DNA from: Ruminococcus sp.
GTDB lineage: Bacteria; Bacillota; Clostridia; Oscillospirales; Ruminococcaceae
Assembly: GCA_029062165.1 (NCBI GenBank)
Contig: JAIDQQ010000024.1
Location: forward strand, 186,001 to 250,000
Length of the DNA: 64,000 nt
Direction of reading: 5' to 3'
The stretch's first letter is position 1. The number at the start of each line of letters is the position of its first letter. Position numbers and translations under genes: made by a program. Shown in pieces: positions 7,738 to 16,214 of this stretch. A model generated the notes under the pieces. It was not told where the DNA came from. It saw nothing but the letters and a program-made list of their open reading frames with translations, and made no database searches.

Positions 7738-8367
7738 TCATTCTTCAAAGAAAGTGCTTCGGTATGTCGTGACGGTTGCTTTATCGCCGTAACAGTCAAT
7801 TTCAATAGTTTCACGTTTCAGCATGAATTTTATCGAGCCAAAAAGTATCGTAAATGCAATGGAATTTGTGAATATACTGAAATAAATCCGTATGCCCATG
7901 ACGTTTCCGAGCATACCGCCGAGAATTATTCCTATACATATTATGACTATTATTTCATAGGCTTTTTTATCGGGGTCAAGGGTCAGAAACGCAAAACATA
8001 TTACCGCCGAAAATACAGAATGTAGTATAGCTAAAAGCAGTGAATACGGCTTATAGAAGTCTATTCTGTAAGAATTTAATTCAAGTGTCATCATGACAGC
8101 CTCGACGACTATATATATCGAAAATCCGATTTTTAACCAGTCACGCATACGGGCTGTTTTAATAATAAGTATATCGGATAAAATTAACACACCGAATCCG
8201 GAAAATTCACATACGTAAGCTGTGATTTCCAGTACTTTGGAAAAAACACTTTCAGGGTTGAATACAAGATAGTATATGAAACATACGGCACTGAAAACTA
8301 TAAACAGTGCATTTCCGATAAGTCCGAGATTAAGCCCATAATTGAGCTTTTTATGCATATCTTCCAT
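7738..8367 (-). CDS. Unrecognised multi-pass membrane protein
   Basis: 209 residues with about six predicted membrane helices starting at residue 12 and a short C-terminal cytoplasmic tail. I recognise no family. It starts at an ATG that overlaps the purD stop by one base (TAATG), so it is translated together with purD, and it is the last gene before the cluster terminator. The coupling suggests co-expression with purine synthesis, but the role (transporter, sensor or none) cannot be told from the sequence. Confidence 0.65.
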   Translation of the reverse strand: MEDMHKKLNYGLNLGLIGNALFIVFSAVCFIYYLVFNPESVFSKVLEITAYVCEFSGFGVLILSDILIIKTARMRDWLKIGFSIYIVVEAVMMTLELNSYRIDFYKPYSLLLAILHSVFSAVICFAFLTLDPDKKAYEIIVIICIGIILGGMLGNVMGIRIYFSIFTNSIAFTILFGSIKFMLKRETIEIDCYGDKATVTTYRSTFFEE

Positions 8368-9653
8368 TATTCAAGAGCCTTTAACGCTCTTTGTCCGATG
8401 TCTTTTCTGTAGTGTGCGTTTTCAAAGCTGATTTCTGAAACGCCGTTGTATGCTTTATCAAGAGCCTGCTGTAAATTCTTACCTTTTGCGGTAACGCCTA
8501 TAACACGTCCGCCGTTAGTAAGGAATTTACCGTCTTCAGAAAGTTTAGTACCTGCATGATATACAAAACAACCCTCAATCTGACCTTTATCGTCGAAACC
8601 GTTCATTTCAATGCCTTTCAGATAACTTTCGGGATAACCACCGCTTGCCATTACTACACAGGCACAGCTACCGGAATGCCATTTAATGTCTACCTTGTCG
8701 AGTTCGTGATTATAGATTGCCTCGAAAATTTCATATAAATCAGCGTCAAGCATAGGGAGTACTACTTGTGTTTCAGGGTCACCGAAACGGCAGTTATATT
8801 CAATGACTTTAGCACCGTTCGGAGTAATCATAAGTCCGAAATATAAACAGCCCTCGAAAGTTCTTCCCTCGGCGTTCATGGCGTTCATGGTAGGTATGAA
8901 TATTTTTTCCATACATTCCTTAGCGACTTCTTCGGTATAGTACGGATTAGGCGAAAGCGTACCCATACCGCCAGTATTAAGACCTTTATCGCCGTCTAAA
9001 GCCCTTTTGTGGTCCATAGAGGAAATCATAGGTACAATGGTTTTGCCGTCGGTGAAAGAAAGTACGGAAACTTCCGGACCTGTTAAAAATTCCTCGATAA
9101 CTATTCTTGCGGAACTTTTTCCGAATTTAAGATTATCAATCATTTCATGTACAGCTTGTATGGCTTCTTCCTCGTTCTGTGCGATTATGACACCCTTTCC
9201 GAGTGCGAGACCGTCAGCCTTTATTACTGCCGGATAAGTATTCTGTTTTTTAAGATATTCAATAGCCTTGTCGCTTTCGGTGAAGACCTCATAGAAAGCA
9301 GTCGGAATATTATATTTTTTCATAAGTTCCTTTGAGAATACTTTTGAACCCTCTATGATAGCGGAATTGGCTTTAGGTCCGAAAGTCATGAAACCTTCTG
9401 CCTGAAGAGCATCTACCATACCCATTACAAGAGGGTCATCGGGTGCGACTACTACCATATCGGGTTTGAGTTCCTTAGCGAGTGAAACAACGCCGTCAAT
9501 ATCGGTTGCGGAAACGTTGAAACATTCCGCATACTTTAAGATACCGGCGTTACCTGGTGTACAGTACAGCTTATCAACGTGTTTACTTTCGGCGAGTTTC
9601 ATTATGATAGCGTGTTCACGACCGCCACCGCCGACTACTAAAACATTCTTCAT
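8367..9653 (-). CDS. purD: Phosphoribosylamine-glycine ligase
   Basis: 428 residues; GAR synthetase, which joins glycine to phosphoribosylamine with ATP (step 2 of IMP synthesis). It begins with VLVVGGGGREHAI, the family signature, and has the ATP-grasp core with FLTGPEVSVLSFTDG, the strongly conserved GLNTGGMGTLSPNP and NCRFGDPETQ. The length is normal. The true start is the ATG at 9653, which has GAGGTGAT seven bases upstream; the track starts at a GTG inside that site. In this cluster it lies far downstream of purE-purC-purF, with small accessory genes on both sides. Confidence 0.97.
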   Translation of the reverse strand: MKNVLVVGGGGREHAIIMKLAESKHVDKLYCTPGNAGILKYAECFNVSATDIDGVVSLAKELKPDMVVVAPDDPLVMGMVDALQAEGFMTFGPKANSAIIEGSKVFSKELMKKYNIPTAFYEVFTESDKAIEYLKKQNTYPAVIKADGLALGKGVIIAQNEEEAIQAVHEMIDNLKFGKSSARIVIEEFLTGPEVSVLSFTDGKTIVPMISSMDHKRALDGDKGLNTGGMGTLSPNPYYTEEVAKECMEKIFIPTMNAMNAEGRTFEGCLYFGLMITPNGAKVIEYNCRFGDPETQVVLPMLDADLYEIFEAIYNHELDKVDIKWHSGSCACVVMASGGYPESYLKGIEMNGFDDKGQIEGCFVYHAGTKLSEDGKFLTNGGRVIGVTAKGKNLQQALDKAYNGVSEISFENAHYRKDIGQRALKALE

Positions 9654-9723
9654 TTTTATCACCTCATAATTATTTTATTTCACAGTTTGAGAAGATTATT
9701 AACACAAAAAATTAGTATAAATT

Positions 9724-10335
9724 TTAAAATAACAGAAATGCTGAACATATTCCGGAAAATATATTTGCTATTGCGTGTATACACCAACCAGACAGAATAG
9801 AACCGTTCGATTTCTTTTCATTTACATATCCGATACACCATGCAATTCCTCCTGTAAATACAATAATGAGAATGGCTTTAAGTATGCCTGTCAATGAAAA
9901 AAACATAACACCATGCATTAAGCCGAATAAAATACTTTGCATTGTATTTCCGGTTACAAAACCAAATTTGTTAGAAAGTCTTTTCAATAAAAATCCTCTG
10001 AACAGAATTTCTTCCGGAAACGAAGTATTGAAAATCGCATAAACTAGAATTGCAGGTAATGCTTTAATTCCTAAACCTGAAAATACGGACGTTGATGTTT
10101 CGATATTTCTTATAGTATAGAGCATGAAAGCCGATACAGCTAAGAAAATAATTGATGTTCCCACAATCCAAAGGGCTGTTTTATTTTCCTTTGAAGAAGA
10201 AATATGCTTTAATCCAATCCATTTAAAAAAGCAGTTTTTTTTCCTTGCTGTTATACACCACCATATGAACGGAATCAATGTGAATAATAAAATTTGTATT
10301 ATACTACTTAATATTTTTTGCGTCAATAGATTCAT
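9724..10335 (-). CDS. CPBP family intramembrane metalloprotease, short form
   Basis: 203 residues, hydrophobic throughout, with the family motifs FPEEILFRGFL (EExxxR), FGLMHGVMF and CIHAIANIFSG. It belongs to the same broad family as the product at 6218-7174 but is too different to be a recent copy. Members can be prenyl-protein endoproteases or immunity proteins. AGGAG lies 9 bases before the ATG. The gene sits between purD and two unknown membrane genes in the purine cluster. Confidence 0.82.
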   Translation of the reverse strand: MNLLTQKILSSIIQILLFTLIPFIWWCITARKKNCFFKWIGLKHISSSKENKTALWIVGTSIIFLAVSAFMLYTIRNIETSTSVFSGLGIKALPAILVYAIFNTSFPEEILFRGFLLKRLSNKFGFVTGNTMQSILFGLMHGVMFFSLTGILKAILIIVFTGGIAWCIGYVNEKKSNGSILSGWCIHAIANIFSGICSAFLLF

Positions 10336-10362
10336 TTTTTTGTACTCCTGTCATAAATTTTT

Positions 10363-10872
10363 TTATTTATTTCTTTTTGCCATACGCATTTCAATAAAAG
10401 CCGTACAGAATACAAGTAGAAATGATACTATGTTAAGTAACATAAGAATATTCTGCAATTTTGAAACAAGACCAATCATCATAAAATCATCAGAACAAGT
10501 TTCTTGATAAATTTCGTCCATTTGTATGTAATTGATAAACAGAAATATCAGAAAACTAATTACAGAATATTTGAGTTTCTTTTTGCCTTTCAGTTTTTCA
10601 GAAAAAATACTGATAATGCACACTATAATATATGGTACAATAAATATTATTGAATAGATATAACTTTCAATAATATCAGGGGAGAAGTGTTCAAAATATG
10701 TTGTGTCTTTCCAAAATTCATAGGCGTCTTTAAAAATCGCTGTAGATATATTTACATTATAAATATTTATCAGACTGAGAATTATATAAATTACAGGAAG
10801 TACTGTTGCAACAACTGTAATTTTTATAATTGCAGATTGTCGGTTTTTAGATATAGAATTGTTTTCTGACAT
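10363..10872 (-). CDS. Unrecognised four-helix membrane protein
   Basis: 169 residues with four predicted membrane helices (about 13-36, 70-92, 101-117 and 138-160); no family recognised. The track's longer form would overlap the neighbouring gene; I start at the ATG at 10872, preceded by AAAGGAT, so MSENNSISK is the N-terminus. It lies four bases downstream of the gene at 10877 and is probably co-translated with it. Codon use and base composition resemble the rest of the cluster. Confidence 0.6.
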   Translation of the reverse strand: MSENNSISKNRQSAIIKITVVATVLPVIYIILSLINIYNVNISTAIFKDAYEFWKDTTYFEHFSPDIIESYIYSIIFIVPYIIVCIISIFSEKLKGKKKLKYSVISFLIFLFINYIQMDEIYQETCSDDFMMIGLVSKLQNILMLLNIVSFLLVFCTAFIEMRMAKRNK

Positions 10873-10876
10873 AATA

Positions 10877-11194
10877 TTATCCTTTTTTATATAAATCTTT
10901 ACCGAAAACTGAAAAACGTCGGGAATCAGGTTTTTCCTTGTCATATTTCCATGAACTGTTGCCAATGTCAAGGATATAACCATAGTCAAAACTATAACCG
11001 ATACCACATTCACTGCGTGACGCACCACACTTGCAAGCCATGTGTGTAACAGTTATAAGTGGTTCAATATATCCATCAGATGTTGCAAACCTTATAAAGT
11101 CTGTTACAGCAAGCAAAATCCATGTCAAGAGAACTGCAATAATAATTCTTAATGCAATTCTCTTTCCGGATTTTTTTATTTTTTCCGTTTTCAT
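10877..11194 (-). CDS. Unrecognised small anchored protein with Cys-rich segment
   Basis: 105 residues: a basic N-terminus, one membrane helix (about 13-31), and an outside part with a Cys cluster (ACKCGASRSEC) and aromatic residues. The four cysteines could form disulfides or bind metal. It starts three bases after the purH stop with no separate promoter. No family recognised. Confidence 0.55.
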   Translation of the reverse strand: MKTEKIKKSGKRIALRIIIAVLLTWILLAVTDFIRFATSDGYIEPLITVTHMACKCGASRSECGIGYSFDYGYILDIGNSSWKYDKEKPDSRRFSVFGKDLYKKG

Positions 11195-11197
11195 GGA

Positions 11198-12379
11198 TTA
11201 GTGGTGGAAAAGTCTTATTCCTGTGAACGCCATAGCGATATTATACTTGTTACAAGTCTCAATAACGTTATCGTCACGGATAGAGCCACCAGGTTCAGCG
11301 ATATATTCAACGCCCGATTTCTTGGCACGTTCGATGTTGTCGCCGAACGGGAAAAATGCATCTGAACCCAGACAAACTCCGGTATTTTTGGAGAGCCATT
11401 CTTTCTTCTCCTCGACTGTAAAGACTTCCGGTTTGGTCTTGAAAATTTTCTGCCACTCACCGTCACGGAGAACATCTTCGTATTCGTCGCCTATATAGAC
11501 ATCAATAGCGTTGTCACGGTCTGCACGACGGATACCGTCAACAAATTCAAGACCCATAACTTTCGGAGACTGTCTCAACCACCAGTTATCAGCTTTCTGA
11601 CCGGCAAGGCGTGTACAGTGTATTCTAGACTGCTGACCTGCTCCGATACCAATAGCCTGACCGTCCTTTACATAGCATACGGAATTTGATTGTGTATATT
11701 TAAGAGTAATCAGCGAAATCATTAAATCGTCGAGTTTATCAGCCGGAATGTCCTTGTTTTCGGTTACCACGTTTGCAAGGAGTTCCTTGTTAATGTCGAG
11801 TTCGTTTCTGCCCTGCTCGAAAGATACGCCGTAAACCTGTTTAGTTTCAATCGGAGCAGGTATATAATTTTCGTCGATTTTCAGAATACAGTATGTACCT
11901 TTTCTTTTTGATTTGAGGATTTCAAGAGCTTCTTCGTCGTAATCGGGTGCGATTATACCGTCAGAAACTTCTCTCTGAATCATTTTAGCGGTGCAGACGT
12001 CCACCTTGTCGGAAAGTGCTATAAAATCGCCGTATGATGACATTCTGTCAGCACCTCTTGCCCTTGCGTATGCACTCGCAAGCGGTGTGAGTTCGCCGAG
12101 GTCATCAACCCAGTAGATTTTTTTGAGGTCATCAGTGAGTGGTCTTCCGATTGCCGCACCAGCCGGTGAAACGTGTTTGAAAGATGTGGCGGAACATACG
12201 CCGGTAGCCTTTTTGAGTTCCTTGACTAATTGCCAGCCGTTGAGAGCGTCGAGGAGGTTTATATAACCTGGTCTGCCACAGAGAACCTCTATCGGAAGTT
12301 CTGAACCGTCAGCCATGTACACCCTTGACGGTTTCTGATTCGGATTACAGCCGTATTTTAATTGCATTTCATTTGACAT
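11198..12379 (-). CDS. purH: AICAR formyltransferase, stand-alone (PurH C-terminal type)
   Basis: 393 residues; transfers a formyl group from 10-formyl-THF to AICAR, giving FAICAR (step 9). Unlike the usual ~510-residue bifunctional PurH it has no N-terminal IMP cyclohydrolase domain. Active-site signatures are present: FKHVSPAGAAIG with the catalytic Lys-His pair, AIGIGAGQQSRIHCTRLA, and the C-terminal SDAFFPFGDNI and AEPGGSIRDD. The start at MSNEMQLKYG has a good AGGAGGA site, so the short form is not caused by a mis-set start. The missing cyclohydrolase activity is most likely supplied by the PurO-type gene at 14331-15044 in the same cluster. Confidence 0.93.
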   Translation of the reverse strand: MSNEMQLKYGCNPNQKPSRVYMADGSELPIEVLCGRPGYINLLDALNGWQLVKELKKATGVCSATSFKHVSPAGAAIGRPLTDDLKKIYWVDDLGELTPLASAYARARGADRMSSYGDFIALSDKVDVCTAKMIQREVSDGIIAPDYDEEALEILKSKRKGTYCILKIDENYIPAPIETKQVYGVSFEQGRNELDINKELLANVVTENKDIPADKLDDLMISLITLKYTQSNSVCYVKDGQAIGIGAGQQSRIHCTRLAGQKADNWWLRQSPKVMGLEFVDGIRRADRDNAIDVYIGDEYEDVLRDGEWQKIFKTKPEVFTVEEKKEWLSKNTGVCLGSDAFFPFGDNIERAKKSGVEYIAEPGGSIRDDNVIETCNKYNIAMAFTGIRLFHH

Positions 12380-12393
12380 AATAAATGTCCTCC

Positions 12394-12864
12394 TTATATT
12401 TTTAATTTTTTTATACGTAAAATTTCCGTTCTTATATTGTCTGTCCAGTCATCATCATTTTCTTTTAGAAGATACACCCGAAAACCGTAAGAAATACCAT
12501 TCTGATATACTGAAATTTCGTCGTCAACGTGCAGGTCAATGTGATACTTTGAGGGATATTTTGACGGCAATATTTCAGTGTTATTTTTCTGAACTTCTTC
12601 CGCATGGTGTTTGCCGTTTATTATGTTGTCAATTTTAACACCGTAATGTCTGAAAATATTTTTTATATATCTTTTTGAACGGTATGACGTTGTATAAATC
12701 CACAGCTTTATGCCGGAATTATTTATCCATTGCAGGAGTTCCGGAGTACCTTTTCTGAGCCTGTCCCTGTAAATCCTGTCCAGCGGAAATTTAAGACCGT
12801 CTTCCGCCGGAACTTTTTCGGGATTTATAAAAAGTGTTTCGTCCAAATCAAAAGAAATAATCAT
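12394..12864 (-). CDS. HAD-superfamily hydrolase, small
   Basis: 156 residues. It starts with the HAD motif I FDLDETLF (nucleophile Asp and acid/base Asp) at residues 5-12; motif II is in WIYTTSYRSK and the acidic motif IV in DLHVDDE. There is almost no cap domain. Substrate unknown; phosphatase activity is plausible. Its start has no strong ribosome binding site. In the undamaged form of the upstream zinc-ribbon gene the stop would be 15 bases before this ATG, so the gene was probably translated by coupling. Confidence 0.72.
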   Translation of the reverse strand: MIISFDLDETLFINPEKVPAEDGLKFPLDRIYRDRLRKGTPELLQWINNSGIKLWIYTTSYRSKRYIKNIFRHYGVKIDNIINGKHHAEEVQKNNTEILPSKYPSKYHIDLHVDDEISVYQNGISYGFRVYLLKENDDDWTDNIRTEILRIKKLKI

Positions 12865-12878
12865 ATAAAATTTGAGCT

Positions 12879-13396
12879 TTATGGGTTTATACTGAGGATA
12901 ATTGCCATTAGTATCATACCACCCCAGAAAGCTCCCACAAATGCCGGATACATCTTTATAAAGTCGATTAATTTGCTTTTCTGTACGTATGGCAGAAGCG
13001 GTTTTTCATTTGAAAGAAGTATCGGTAATTTGAAAGAAGTATCGGTAATTTGAAAGAGTATATAGTTGCGATAAGAAACATAATTATTCCTAACTCTTCG
13101 GCATCTGTTTCCATGAGAAGTCCGAAAATCGCCGTAAGTACAGCCTGTATTATCAGCTTTTTATGAAATTTTTTCTTCCATTTTTGCATTTCTTCCGGAT
13201 AGTTTTCGGTATTGACATAATTTACTGAACCGATATAATTTCCTGTACTGACATAATTATTCACTGGTGGGGCAGTTCTCTGAATATTGTTATCTATAAT
13301 TATTTCTGAATCACAATATTCACATCTGATAATTTTATTATCCGGTACTGCATGGAGTTGTGCGTTACAGTTCGGACATTTCAGAAATTCTGTCAT
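12879..13396 (-). pseudogene. Zinc-ribbon membrane protein, frameshifted copy
   Basis: A paralogue of the gene at 13427-13936. The N-terminal zinc ribbon (CPNCNAQLH...CEYCDSE) and first membrane helices are intact, but a 20-bp tandem duplication at 13008-13047 shifts the frame. The ORF that remains (12968-13396, 142 residues) ends in an unrelated tail. Removing one 20-bp unit restores a 165-residue product ending in a tail almost identical to the intact copy (KMYPAFVGAFWGGMI), with a stop at 12879. The truncated protein may still be made; whether it works is unknown. Confidence 0.85.
13008..13057. repeat. 20-bp tandem repeat causing a frameshift
   Basis: The unit ATTTGAAAGAAGTATCGGTA occurs twice exactly (13008-13027 and 13028-13047), followed by a 10-base partial third copy. 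The intact paralogue has one unit at this place. Twenty bases are not a multiple of three, which explains the altered C-terminus. Confidence 0.93.
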
Positions 13397-13426
13397 AAAA
13401 TGGTCATCTCCTTTTTTTGACTTTGC

Positions 13427-13936
13427 CTACATTTCAAGAAGTATCATAATAAGTATCATACCACCCCAGAACGCTCCCATAAATGCCGGATACATCTTTA
13501 GAAAATCAAGTAATCTGCTTTTCTGTACGTACGGAAGAAGCGGTTTTTCATGTGAAAGTTTTATCGGAAACCTGAATGACTGGATAGTTGCGATAAGAAA
13601 CATAATAATTCCTAAACCTTCTGCATCTGTTTCCATGAGAAGTCCGAAAACTGCCGTAAGTACAGCCTGTATTATCAGCTTTTTATGAAATTTTTTCTTC
13701 CATTTTTGCAAGTCTTCCGGATAATTTCCGATATTGACGTAATGTACTGTACCGCTGTAATTTCCGGTAATTACAGGATTTTCCGGATTTATATAATTAT
13801 TTACCGGTGGGGAAGTCCTCTGAATATTGTTGTCTATGATTATTTCTGAATCACAATATTCACATCTGATAATTTTATTGTCCGGTTCTGCATGGAGTTG
13901 TGCGTTACAGTTCGGACATTTCAGAAATTCTGTCAT
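13427..13936 (-). CDS. Zinc-ribbon membrane protein, intact copy
   Basis: 169 residues. N-terminal zinc ribbon with two CxxC pairs (CPNCNAQLH and CEYCDSE) at about 7-30, an Asn/Pro-rich linker, then two or three membrane helices (about 86-124 and 147-167). I do not recognise a named family; similar zinc-ribbon-plus-helix proteins occur widely in Ruminococcus-like bacteria. The 5' part is nearly identical in DNA to the damaged copy downstream, so the duplication is recent. The site before the ATG is AAGGAGGTAAGATATT. Confidence 0.7.
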   Translation of the reverse strand: MTEFLKCPNCNAQLHAEPDNKIIRCEYCDSEIIIDNNIQRTSPPVNNYINPENPVITGNYSGTVHYVNIGNYPEDLQKWKKKFHKKLIIQAVLTAVFGLLMETDAEGLGIIMFLIATIQSFRFPIKLSHEKPLLPYVQKSRLLDFLKMYPAFMGAFWGGMILIMILLEM

Positions 13937-13953
13937 AATATCTTACCTCCTTT

Positions 13954-14334
13954 TTATACGCTGTCATAAAATTCAGGCGAGGCAACAAAATCGATAAACA
14001 AAATAATCACTGTTATTATTCCGTACAAAATCCACTTTATAATCTGTTTTCTGCCGTTTTTTATACTGAAAACTATGTCCGCAATCATCATGAGTATAAG
14101 CACTATTGATATTTTGTCATTGTAGTACATTGACAGTGTCATCCCTATATTGTCAAACCACAAAAAATAATCTGATATATCGTGACCATCACAAAAATGC
14201 CATATTTTACGATAAAGAGTAGGATAAAAAAGTGGTTCATAGTTTAAAATCGTCATGACATTTATAATTATATACGTTATGCATAACGGGAAAATCAGCA
14301 GTTTATTGAATGAAAGAAGAAGTTTTTTTATCAT
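13954..14334 (-). CDS. Unrecognised small membrane protein
   Basis: 126 residues with about three hydrophobic helices (9-29, 70-88 and 97-118). Its ATG overlaps the stop of the PurO-type gene (ATGA), so translation is coupled to it. No family recognised. Confidence 0.6.
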   Translation of the reverse strand: MIKKLLLSFNKLLIFPLCITYIIINVMTILNYEPLFYPTLYRKIWHFCDGHDISDYFLWFDNIGMTLSMYYNDKISIVLILMMIADIVFSIKNGRKQIIKWILYGIITVIILFIDFVASPEFYDSV

Positions 14335-15044
14335 TTGTTTTTGTTTACTATTCTTGTTTCTTCAGAACCGTCTTCAAGATTTGTATAGCGTACAAAAAGT
14401 GATACCTTGTTATCCTCGTTCAGACTGTTCCATAAAGTTTCTGTAAATTCGTCTATACCGCCTTTTATTTCAATGAGTTTAGGTTCACCCTCGAAACTCG
14501 GAAGCGGATTACCGTCGCCCATGTATGTGTGTATGAAATGTCCCTCACCGGCGATAGGATTACTGTATGTGAAAGTATGTCTTAGACAGGAATCGGGATT
14601 ACCGTTAGCACTTTTCAGTATCGACATTGCATAATTGAAGCCACCGTCCTCAAAGTGCAGTATACCGGAAATTCTCGGTGTATAGTTTGGTGCGTCGTCC
14701 TCAAACTCTCTTGTACGGAGCGATTGTTCAAAGGTAAACTGTTTGTCCATGAGTTCGTAAATTGTGTCGGTCTGGTCACCGTTTGTGACGATGAGTTTGT
14801 TTCCGAGAACACGTACAGGAGCGTATATAATAAGATGTGGGTCTGTGAGTTTTGAGGGGTCAAAAGCCTCTGTGCGTATGCCTCTGCCCTCCTCGACGAA
14901 AACACGGTTACGACTGTTTTCGCTTCTGCCCATGATAAAGTATGCTGTAACTGCATATTTACCGCACTCACACTTGCCTATGATGATACCTCTTCCGGGA
15001 TATGCGTTTGAACTTAATTCCTGTGCAATATCAAGTTTCTTCAT
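14331..15044 (-). CDS. purO: IMP cyclohydrolase, PurO type
   Basis: 237 residues. The sequence resembles archaeal PurO (IMP_cyclohyd family): the N-terminal GRGIIIGKCECGKY, then the SRNRVF segment, VTNGDQTDTIYEL and NYTPRISG. PurO closes FAICAR to IMP, the last step of the pathway. This fits well with the stand-alone AICAR formyltransferase purH two kilobases downstream, which lacks a cyclohydrolase domain. AAGGAGAA precedes the ATG. The C-terminal third differs from short archaeal PurO and may be an added segment. Assignment is from recalled motifs, not from a search. Confidence 0.8.
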   Translation of the reverse strand: MKKLDIAQELSSNAYPGRGIIIGKCECGKYAVTAYFIMGRSENSRNRVFVEEGRGIRTEAFDPSKLTDPHLIIYAPVRVLGNKLIVTNGDQTDTIYELMDKQFTFEQSLRTREFEDDAPNYTPRISGILHFEDGGFNYAMSILKSANGNPDSCLRHTFTYSNPIAGEGHFIHTYMGDGNPLPSFEGEPKLIEIKGGIDEFTETLWNSLNEDNKVSLFVRYTNLEDGSEETRIVNKNK

Positions 15045-15134
15045 GATAAATCATTCTCCTTTATATTTTATTTATATAATTTGATTCGTCGTCGTCTTCG
15101 TATTCATACCACGGCGAATAGCCATTGCATGAAC

Positions 15135-15554
15135 TTAAATATAAACTTTATCGTCAAGTATGTCAATTTCCATGCCGTGTTCGATTTCCCAGTCACACTC
15201 ACATTCAAGCTGATAGCCGATTTTGTTTTCGTCTTCGGGTTCTTCGATTACAAGCATTTGCGGTCTGAAACATTTCAGCATTTCAAGTGGCGGAGTTTCA
15301 GAATTTACAGGTATTGTCAATTCCTCGTCCCAGTCACCGTATGCAAGCTCCATGAAGTCAAGACAGTAGGATTTTGCACCTTTGCAGATAGTCTCAACCA
15401 TTTCACCACTCAGATTATTGAAGTGTTCCGCACATTTTTGTGCATATTCGATACTACATTCCTCGTCAATTATGACTTCCATTTCAGTACCGAATATTTC
15501 AGAGTATATTTTTCCCTCAATGCCGTATCTGCCTTTTTTTATATCTGTAATCAT
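15135..15554 (-). CDS. DUF6985-like protein with shortened C-terminus
   Basis: 139 residues, acidic and soluble, resembling DUF6985/DUF2004-type proteins of unknown function (CDWEIEHGMEIDILDDKV near the end). I start at 15554, where AAAGGAGTGAT precedes the ATG; the track form extends back through the upstream gene. After the stop, the +1 frame continues as SCNGYSPWYEYEDDDESN to a stop at 15061. Homologues as I recall them end in a similar Pro-Trp-rich tail, so a single-base loss near 15147 probably truncated the protein. It is one of the inserts between purN and purO. Confidence 0.6.
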   Translation of the reverse strand: MITDIKKGRYGIEGKIYSEIFGTEMEVIIDEECSIEYAQKCAEHFNNLSGEMVETICKGAKSYCLDFMELAYGDWDEELTIPVNSETPPLEMLKCFRPQMLVIEEPEDENKIGYQLECECDWEIEHGMEIDILDDKVYI

Positions 15555-15558
15555 AAAA

Positions 15559-16209
15559 TCACTCCTTTCCGGAATATCTGTAGATGTCAAGAATGTACTG
15601 ATTGTCATATCCGCAGTTGTCAAATATATCAATAATTTCCTGCTCCGATATGTTTTCATGCAGAAATCCGGCAGTTTTTCTGATTGTTTCCTGTTCATAT
15701 TCAGCGTTAAATTTATCCATATCTATACATAAGGAATTATTACGTTCCATACAATCCGGAACATTTTCGCCGTCGTAAACAATTGTACACATAGGTTTAT
15801 ATACAAAGGTCCTTCCATACGATGACGGGGTATTATTCTGAATATAATATACATCTCCGCCGTCATATTCAAATAAATAAACTATTTTTTCAGGCAAAGT
15901 TACACAAGTATTCCAAACAGAAATATCTTCAGGAATATCTATAGGTCCGTCCCAGTCCGAGCTGTATTTATATATGACATCATAAGATTTTTGTATTTCA
16001 ACATCAACGTTCATATCAGGAAAACCTGTTCTCAACTTATAGACAACAGTATATTTTCCGTCAACAATGTTTTCAATTTCATATGTTACAACAGGATAAT
16101 CAGTATGAGTTTCTTCAAGAAATTTTTCAGTAGTTTCAAGAATCATTTCAATTTTTCCGCATGAAGTAAGCGTAAACAGACAGATTATTGATATAAGTAA
16201 TTTTTTAAT
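15559..16209 (-). CDS. Lipoprotein paralogue with ATT in place of the start ATG
   Basis: The track ORF starts at 16146, but the frame is open upstream and encodes a full lipoprotein signal, KKLLISIICLFTLTSCGK, with a lipobox at LTSC. At the position of the paralogue's ATG this copy has ATT (16207-16209), nine bases after AAGGA. From there the product has 216 residues. The rest resembles the neighbouring lipoprotein: a beta-rich domain and the C-terminal EQEIIDIFDNCGYDNQYI. Either ATT is used weakly, or translation starts inside at 16146 and gives a non-exported form. No named family recognised. Confidence 0.6.
   Translation of the reverse strand: MKKLLISIICLFTLTSCGKIEMILETTEKFLEETHTDYPVVTYEIENIVDGKYTVVYKLRTGFPDMNVDVEIQKSYDVIYKYSSDWDGPIDIPEDISVWNTCVTLPEKIVYLFEYDGGDVYYIQNNTPSSYGRTFVYKPMCTIVYDGENVPDCMERNNSLCIDMDKFNAEYEQETIRKTAGFLHENISEQEIIDIFDNCGYDNQYILDIYRYSGKE
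15563..15657. repeat. 95-bp direct repeat, copy A
   Basis: Nearly identical (3 differences by eye) to 16219-16313. It covers the last ~30 codons of each lipoprotein gene and the ribosome binding site of the gene that follows. Evidence of a recent tandem duplication, or of gene conversion limited to the 3' ends. Confidence 0.9.
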
Positions 16210-16214
16210 AAAAA

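Noticed and set aside
9724-10335. CPBP gene as recent duplicate of 6218-7174
   Set aside because: Only the family motifs agree; lengths and the rest of the sequences differ too much.
13008-13057. CRISPR-like short repeats
   Set aside because: Direct tandem copies without spacers, explained by a slipped-strand duplication inside a gene.
15081-15635. 184-residue plus-strand ORF
   Set aside because: Opposite to the DUF6985-like and lipoprotein genes, which have good sites and paralogues; no ribosome binding site.
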